This document shows positions 20,233 through 26,728 of a stretch of 26,728 nucleotides of DNA, in pieces. A model generated the notes under the pieces. It ran no database searches. It was not told where the DNA came from and was given only the letters and a program-made list of their open reading frames with translations. A program made the translations under genes and the position numbers. Source of the DNA: Phytophthora quininea (Eukaryota > Oomycota > Peronosporomycetes > Peronosporales > Peronosporaceae). How positions within the stretch are numbered: the stretch's first letter is position 1; every line of letters starts with the position of its first letter. The stretch spans positions 1-26,728 of the forward strand of contig JAAVTG010000188.1 in assembly GCA_011947345.1 (NCBI GenBank), read 5' to 3'.

Positions 20233-21984
20233 CTACTTGAAGCTCGACAGGTACGACAAGTCGCAGGGATTCGCCTTGGAGTACCTTATCGACGATACTC
20301 TGACAGGTCGGCGGCCGAAGATGCTCGGGTGCGAGCCGTCCGTCGTGTTGGATTGTCGGGAGTCTTTGAGCCATTCCTTCGCCTCTGGAAGCGAGTTAGT
20401 AGTGTGACGCCACATCCGACAATTGAGCTCCTCGAGGTTGAGTCCTACCTGTCCGACTCGCTCAAAGCCGTCGTCTTCTGCTTCGGCGGGGTCTTCTTCA
20501 ATCCAGTTGCACGACGCAAACTCCTTCCTCACCATCGATGGCCGAGCCATTGTCGACCGCGCTCGACTTGAGAGTCGCGAATTGCCCGTCGTTCGGCTTC
20601 GTTGACGCGCTTGCCAATTGCCAGTGTCAGCTCGTTCAAGAGTTGGTTGTCGGGCTGACGACCGCGTCTGGCGGGGTCGTGCTTGTGCTTGTGCTTGTGG
20701 GCGGCTCTTGTCGCTTGGGAGGTGGAATGTCGTGTACGGGACGACTGCCAGAGAAAAAGAGTTAGCAACACAGCCAACGCACAAGACATTCGACTGCAGA
20801 CGTACATTGTGAAGCGTCTGGGGCTGGTTCCTTCTTGGCAAGCAACAGCGACGGCTTGCCTTTGTCTTCGAACGCCTTGGGGTGGAGTCGTCCTCCCCAC
20901 GGGACGAAGTACTGAAGCTCCTCAACATGCCGTTGCCGTAATGCGGAGAAGACGGCCCGTTGCCATTGTACAGTCCATCGTCGTCGAAATACTCGGGCGG
21001 CAGCATGATCTTCGACCCGCGTCGATCTGCGCACGAGTAGCAGGCAAACTCCCGCGCTTCATTCCGTCCACCCGGTGGTTCCGCGACACAATATCGATGC
21101 ATTTATCGCAGATGAGCTACAGCACAAACCAAGTATAAATGTTAGCAAGTACTTCTCAAGCTCATGACCGTATCCCCACCACTTACAGATCCGCAGAAGA
21201 CGCACTTGTCCTTGGATTTCCACATCGAAAGCTGGTTACAGCACACTCCACAGCATCTGTCGGCTTGCAACTTCAGCGCATTTGGAAGGGTCTGCCTCTT
21301 GGAGTACAACATCGTCGGCGATGTCTTAAGGAAGTGGTTGATCAGCTCTGCGTTCCTTCTGCCGCGAGTCTTGAGCACCATCGGCAGCAGCACCGGAGGA
21401 ATCTTCTCTCGATTCAGGTTGTAGTAGAAGGTGGCGTCCAGCACTCCGGGCTCGTTTGTCTCTTCGAAGAACACTCCGCAGTAGAGCAGCTCGCCTCGGT
21501 TCACGTGCATCCCCGGCGAGCCTGAAAACTCGGGGCACGACGGGTGCTCGATCGAGTGCATGCACTTGGCCCACCCGCGACGTCCGTTCTGCGTCCGGTA
21601 GCTCTTCATGACCTCCAGGTAGCAAAAGTCCTGGTCCTTGGCGAGATGGCGACTGGGCGAGTGGAAGAGCGACCACCGCAGACTCGTCCGCTCCAGCGGG
21701 CGGTGCTTGGTGCTCGGCTGCAGCAGTGCGACCTCCCTCGTTTCGGAAAAGTCGAGCACTAGTTGCTTGTCCTCGTTCACGAACAGGTCGGCGACGTCGT
21801 CCAGCAGTCCGTGGACGGCGTGTCGGTCGAGCGCCGTCAAATGGTCTTTAGACTCGACCGGCAGTCGTCCCCGCTGCGCCGCCACCTTGGCGTCATACAG
21901 CCGGTGCTGCGCGTCGAGGAAAATCTCGTCCCCGTGACGGACGAGTAGTCGGCGCTCTCGCTCCGAGACGACGATCTCCAGCAT
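20233..21984 (-). CDS. START-FYVE-like protein 5 with C-terminal DLSYL motif (two single-base breaks)
   Basis: Three exons: 21984-21187, 21116-20806 and 20744-20233, with GT-AG introns of 70 and 61 bp. Residues 1-235 are START-like with LRWSLFHSPSR, CYLEVMKSY, GRRGWAKCMHSIEHPSCP and LLYCGVFFEETNEPGVLDAT. The finger has C245/C248, C261/C264, then an intron, C269/C272 (LICDKC) and CYSC. The tail holds LPPEYFDDDG and an acidic patch before the end NPCDLSYLSSFK. The frame slips at 21051-21053 (coding GGG) and 20879-20882 (coding CCCC). Adding one base to each gives KRGEFACYSCAD and STPKAFEDKGKP, makes the splice phases agree, and totals 540 residues. The intron directly after CVFCGS is at the same place as the first intron of genes 3 and 4. 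Confidence 0.82.
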
Positions 21985-22594
21985 GCTGCAAGTCTTCTAC
22001 TGCTGCGAGTCGAGTCCGGCGTAGCGGTGCTCTACGCAAATCGCGGGATGGCTCAAAGTCAAGGACTGCAGTGCAGGTGGCCGATCGAGCGGCTGCACGT
22101 GAACCCCTTTGGGCGGAAGCTGCTGGTCGGGCCCCTGGAAGTGCTTCCGAACTGGCGCAGGAACCAGACGCGATGGGTGTTGCCAACACCGAGTCAGGCG
22201 TTGCAAATGCCGGGGCAAATCCTTCCTCGTCCGCCGACGAAAATCTCGATGCGTGGACCGAGATAGCGACCAGGTCGTGCCCACGCGCAGTAGACGATGA
22301 CAGAAGGAGGCTCAAGGAGTCGTGGCTGTCGACGACTCGAACCGTTTAGCACGGCCGCGGGAGCGCGATTGTCAACGGCGGGCTCACCAAGTTGCCGCCG
22401 CCAGCTGGAACCGCAGAGCGAAGTGACGTTCAGCATCAAGGAGTGGCGGGCCATGAACATGACACTTGCATCACCGAACTGTGGATAGAGCGAACTACTT
22501 CGCTTTTGCTGTGCATTCATGCCGATAAACCACACAACAGATAAATGAGGGCCTCCTACAACGGCCTCCGCTACAAAGCACACTTCTCGCCCGA
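21985..22594. other. Intergenic region between the array and the repeat protein
   Basis: This 610-bp stretch is upstream of array gene 5 and downstream of the long repeat-protein gene. Frames here (for example minus 22194-22583) show no recognisable protein features. It should hold the array gene promoter and the 3' untranslated region of the repeat gene. Confidence 0.4.
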
Positions 22595-25500
22595 CTACTC
22601 GGCGATGCTGATGCTGCTTGTAGACATCCTTGCACTCGCACGCCCTTGCACCTTGATAGAGCGTAGCAGTTTGTACTGTTCCTTAATGCGGGCGCGATAC
22701 TCCTCTTCGTCGGCGTCGTCCTCGGCCTCGGCCATCTCTCGCTGCAGCTGCGTCAACTGCGCGATCTGCTCGTACAGCACGCGCGCCGAGACGGGCTCGT
22801 CCATCTGCGGCGGCATGGGCTGCGTCGAGCTCATGCTCAACGAGTCTGTCGACATGAACGAGGAGCCAAGCTTCGAAGACCCCGCACCCGAAGTGCGTAG
22901 GGCGCTCATGGACAAGCCGCCATTATTGGCGCTGCTGTTGAAGCGGTCCTTGACATCGGCGGGAGACTCGTCGTCGTCTTCCAGCTCCGACATGTCCATG
23001 AGTTCCTCGGGGTTAGCACCGAAGCGAACGACTCGCGACATTCCTCCTCTAACTGACGGATCTTACGGCGCAGCGTCTCCATCTCGCGCTGGTGGTTGTT
23101 CTGGTACTGGCCCATGACCATCGTCGACCGCCATTGCGCCTTCTGGTCGTCGTCGTCGTCTTCGTCGTCGCTACTGCTGTGCTGCAGACGACTCGGTCGG
23201 TACGAGCTGTCGAACAGATCGTCGTCGAGGTTGGAGATCCGGTTACCAAGGTGGTCCAAGGCGATCCGGTTGAGCTCCTCCATTCGACGGCGATGGCTCT
23301 CCTCAATGTCCAGCATGACCTCAGAGGAACGACCTCCTCCGTCGTGCAGCTCCGAGATGGACGCTGTGGGCTCCCACTTGCGCGTACGGTTGGCGCGAAC
23401 CAGCTCGAAGAGGTCTTCGGTCGGTCGGTTCATCAGCTCTTCGTCGAGAGCAGACAAGTTGGACGCGCACGACTCTCGCGGAGAACTCACGTGCTCGGAA
23501 GGCTCCGTACTGGACGAACTGTAGTTCTGCTCCTTCGGCTGGATCTCGGTGGAATCCTCGTGCAGAGTGGGCATGAACTCGAGATTCTCCTCGACCGTGT
23601 TTTCCGACGCTCGAGTGGCGCTGTTGTCTCCGAACTCGCCGTCGTGGCTTTCGTCAACCAGCGAGAGCTTGTTGCTGGGGATAACCCTGGACTCATCGGC
23701 AAAGAACTCGTCGACTGCGGAGCCTCCGTCACCCAACACGAGCTGGGAACTGTACGGCTCGAACTTGCTGGTCAAGCTCTCCTTTGGCGCAACTGGCTGC
23801 TCGTTCGATAGGCGTCCCGAGTGTTCGCTCGAGCGCACACTCGAGTGGTCACTCGCCTTGCTACTGGAGCGGTTCGACTTTCCGCTAGCGTGGCTAGACT
23901 TACTACTAGCGTGACTAGACTTTTTCCAAGCAAGGTCGCTCAAATGCTCCACCTCCGGCTCTTCGTGGCCGCTGGAGTGTTCGCTCATTCTCCCTTCCTC
24001 CTGAGCATCGTGCTCGCTCGAGCGCACAGGCTCGTCCTCCTTCATATCGTACGACATTCTGTAGTCCTCGTGCAAAGGCATGTCCTTCACCTCATGTGAG
24101 AGTCTGTACTCCTCGCTAGCGCGCTCACTCGCAAAGTCGTACTCCTCCATGTCGAATGCGATCCCCGTAGAACGTTCACTGAGCGGCCATTCGCAGGCTT
24201 GCTCTCCTTCGATAGTCTGAAGGACTCGCTCAAGCGCGCCAGCTTGTCGTCCTCCTCTACGTGTGACAGTCGGTAGCCTTCGCTCGAGCGATCACTGGCA
24301 GACTCGTACTCCTCCATCTCGTATTCGACCCCCGTAGATCGTTCACTCGAACGCATATTCGCATGGCTGTCCTCTGATACTTCGTGCGATCGTCTGTAGC
24401 CTTCGCTCGACTGCTCGCTCACACGCTTCTCTTCCTCTACATCGTGTGATAGGCCTCTAGAGCGTTCACTCGAGCACTCACTCACCGCGTACTCCTCCAC
24501 GTCGTGCGAAAGTCCTCGAGAGCGCTCGCTCGATCGCTCACTCGCTGGCTGATCTTCCTCTACATCGTGTGAAAGACCTCGCGAGCGTTCACTCGACCGC
24601 TCGCTATCACGCGTAGGCTCGTACGAGAGTCCTCTTGAACGTTCACTCGATCGCTCACTCACATCGATGGAAAGGCCTCGCGAATATTCGCTCGAGCGCT
24701 CACTACCACGTCCAATCTCCTCGAGGGAATGGCCCCGCGAACGTTCACTAGATCGCGGACTCGCATGGTCATCCTCGTCGTGTGAGAGACCTCTTGAACG
24801 CTCGCTGGAGTGATTGCTTGCCTCCTCTTCCACCTCGTCCATAGATCCCTGCAGTTCATCCATACTGAACGGGATCGTTCCGCTGCGCTTGGTTCTTCCC
24901 AGAGGTCGGTCTTCAAAGTCAAAGTCCTCGCTGATCATGCTGTCCATGAGACTGCTGCTCATCAGACTGTTGGTCTGGCTAGCAGACATGTTGCGAGGGC
25001 CGGAAAGGCTCACAGCGCTGTCATGAAGACCGCCCAGGGTCGATGTGCTGTCACGGATGTCTTCCTCCCCAACATGGCCCACCGTAATACGAGCCAGCTC
25101 TTTCATACGCCTTTTGTGCTCTTCTTCCCTCTTCTTCATCTCATCAGATGCACGCGGCTCTTCTTCAGGCAGCTGGTAGGCGTTGCGAGCTCGCATCGAG
25201 TTGATGTGTTGCGTCATGTCCTCCTCCAAGAGTGTGGAAGTGTTGGAGGTGCGTCCGCCATCCATCATTGCGACCGACTTGCGCGCGGCCTCGTCGGGTG
25301 TCTCGAGGATCGCAATGCTGCTCGAGAACTTTGACTTGTCCAGCGACAGCTGAGACGCATCAAACGCAAGGTTTTCCGAGTGCTGCGAGTGAGCAGCACT
25401 TGAGGCCTGGGACGCGTTGAGAAAGCGTCGGTCTCCATCGCTGCTTTTCGACGGAGCTGCACTGATGCGAAAGTCGAGGGAGCGGTTGGAACTGAACGCG

Positions 25501-26728
25501 AAGTCCTCCATTTGCGATGAAGGCGTGACGCTGACGCGCACTTTGGACTTGGTGAAGGAGGTGTTTGATGACCGCGAGGAGAACTGGCTGCGTTGAAGAG
25601 ATCCTTCGTTGCTGACGTCCGTGCGGCGCCAGTCGTTAAGGTTTCGGTTCCCACGGCTGCTTGGTATTCTAGCGCTGCTACGAGGTGGAGACTGCGGTGG
25701 AGTTCGAGGCGCAGCACGATTTTGAAGTTTCCGAGGCTTAACAGGTGGTGATTTCGGCGAAGGACCAGGACGAGAACTTGGTGGAGCTCCAGGAGGAGAT
25801 CCTGGAGGAGTTGATCGCTGTGAGCGGCGTGAGCTTCGGTGGGATCTCGCCGACCTTGTCGATCCATTGACACGGTCACTGTCAGACAGAGCACTGCCCT
25901 TGTAGCGGTCATTCCGCGCTGAGGGACGTTGACTTCCGTTGCGCTGGCTACCATTGCCGTTGCGTTGGCTTCCATTCGACGCATTTGATTTCCGGGCGGC
26001 GGCTTTCTCTTTAGCTAGAGCTTGCATCCGCTCGATCTCACGCATCCTCGCCAAGTGTTCTTCCTCCAAGCTCTTCAGTACTGCCGACTGTCGGTCGCTT
26101 TCAGGGGTGAATTGCAGCGTGCGGTTGCGATTGCGACGAACTTGCTGCAGGATTGCAGACGACCGCGTATTACCGAACACCATCGAGTCGATGTAGGAGA
26201 CACGAACTCCTTCCTCCTTGTTAACCGCAGCAGATTCGAAGTCTTTCTTCCGCGGGGCTTTAGGGGGCACTCGGCTGGCGTTGCTACGCGAACTTCGAGG
26301 ACGCTCTTCCTTTGGAGGAGTGAACATTTTCCTCGAGCCGCTTTTGCTTCTCTCCTTCTTCTTGGGTTCAGTCGAGAAGTGCGTGTTGTGTCCTGAGAGA
26401 TCCCGCATCCAACGGGGCATTTGCATCGTCTTCCTCCTCTTCCTCCTCTTCCTCAGGTGGAGGTGAAAGCGGTGGAGGCGGAGGTGGCGGTGGGAATTGA
26501 CTAGTAATTCCGTAACGAGCCGAGCGGGCTTTGGCAATCTTGTTAATCGACAGGATCTTGCTGTTGTTGCTGGCGTGGGATTCGTTGGTAGTGTGACTAG
26601 CGTAGGAGTCTCCATAGCCAGTGCTCGCATACGACTCGTCATGGGCGTGGCTCGCAGGTTCGTCTTCCGGAATGGCTGCGGTCGAGTTGTACTGCCCCGT
26701 GCGCTTGCCGTAGTTGTCTTCCGTGAAA
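22595..26728 (-). CDS. Long Ser/Glu/Arg-rich repeat protein, 5' end beyond the window (three single-base breaks)
   Basis: The frame is open to the right edge, so the start is outside; at least 1375 residues lie here. In order: a Ser/Asn-rich stretch, a poly-Pro run followed by poly-Glu (26430-26500), basic low-complexity sequence, a helix (SLEEEHLARMREIERMQALA), Arg/Ser/Pro-rich linkers, helices EEEHKRRMKELARI and ESHRRRMEELNRIA, about 14 degenerate SSERSRGLSHDVEE repeats, a poly-Asp patch, and a C-terminal coiled coil (REMETLRRKIRQLEEECRES, then YEQIAQLTQLQREMAE). Frame slips lie at 26414-26417 (coding CCCC), near 24177-24190, and at 23009-23012 (coding CCCC). One added base at each gives continuous sequence (DANAPRWMRDLSG, SVLTPEELMDMSEL). 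No family is recognised; a large, mostly disordered cytoskeletal or scaffold protein is plausible. Confidence 0.72.
23940..24818 (-). repeat. Coding tandem repeats, consensus [RH]SSERSRGLSHDVEE
   Basis: About 14 degenerate units of 15-21 residues lie in the long repeat protein. The most regular are at its N-terminal side (SSERSRGLSHDVEEDQPASE, SSERSRGLSHDVEEYAVSE). Later ones drift to SSEGYRLSHVEEDD and SERSTGIAFDMEEYD. Each alternates a Ser/Arg half and an acidic half. Confidence 0.8.

Noticed and set aside
21142..21186. Open-frame extension of array gene 5 past its first exon
   Set aside because: It reads into a GTAAGT...TAG intron; the next exon supplies the expected CDKC pair of the finger.
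23092..23811. 239-codon plus-strand ORF opposite the long repeat protein
   Set aside because: It is antisense to a well-formed acidic and coiled-coil coding region; its Val/Leu/Arg-rich composition is what the complement of Asp/Glu/Ser codons gives.
1..26728. rRNA, tRNA or CRISPR features
   Set aside because: No cloverleaf, rRNA-like block or regularly spaced direct-repeat array was noticed; the genes have eukaryotic introns, so CRISPR is not expected.

Overview
The window looks like nuclear DNA of an oomycete, most likely Phytophthora-like. The evidence is GC-rich coding sequence, compact genes with GT-AG introns of about 60-100 bp, an Inr-like promoter element just upstream of one start codon, two adjacent genes resembling the oomycete M96 mating-specific family, and a tandem set of START/FYVE-like lipid-binding genes of the kind that is expanded in Phytophthora. 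No database was searched, so family names rest on visible motifs.

Layout. (1) 1-1338, minus strand: 5' part of a multi-pass membrane protein that runs off the left edge, possibly a membrane-anchored cyclic-nucleotide phosphodiesterase. (2) 1712-3233, plus: a five-exon, three-RRM RNA-binding protein with a Q/G/Y-rich tail. (3) 3404-3685, minus: a small coiled-coil protein. (4) 3820-5061 and 5196-10070, plus: two tandem M96-like genes. The second is split in its last exon by a complete 3567-bp hAT transposon (6224-9790) with 14-bp terminal inverted repeats, an 8-bp target duplication and a BED/hAT transposase. The transposon also carries, on the opposite strand, a piece of an unrelated intron-containing gene. 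(5) 10227-21984, minus: five tandem genes. Three have START plus FYVE-like fingers (10227-11735, 13260-14589, 20233-21984). Two lack START and keep only the last six cysteines of the finger (15538-17109, 18049-19576). All five end in a D-L-[SA]-Y-L motif close to the C-terminus. (6) 22595-26728, minus: a long Ser/Glu/Arg-rich protein with about 14 degenerate repeats, open to the right edge.

Reading-frame quality. Many genes change frame once or twice without an intron. Most breaks are repaired by adding one base to a short homopolymer run, and with those bases the spliced exon lengths become multiples of three. This points to consensus errors (missing homopolymer bases) more than to a window full of pseudogenes, although true decay cannot be excluded for individual sites.

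How the genes may work together: the five minus-strand genes look like one duplicated family in which a START/FYVE lipid-sensing module and a disordered tail share a C-terminal docking-like motif. That role is inference.
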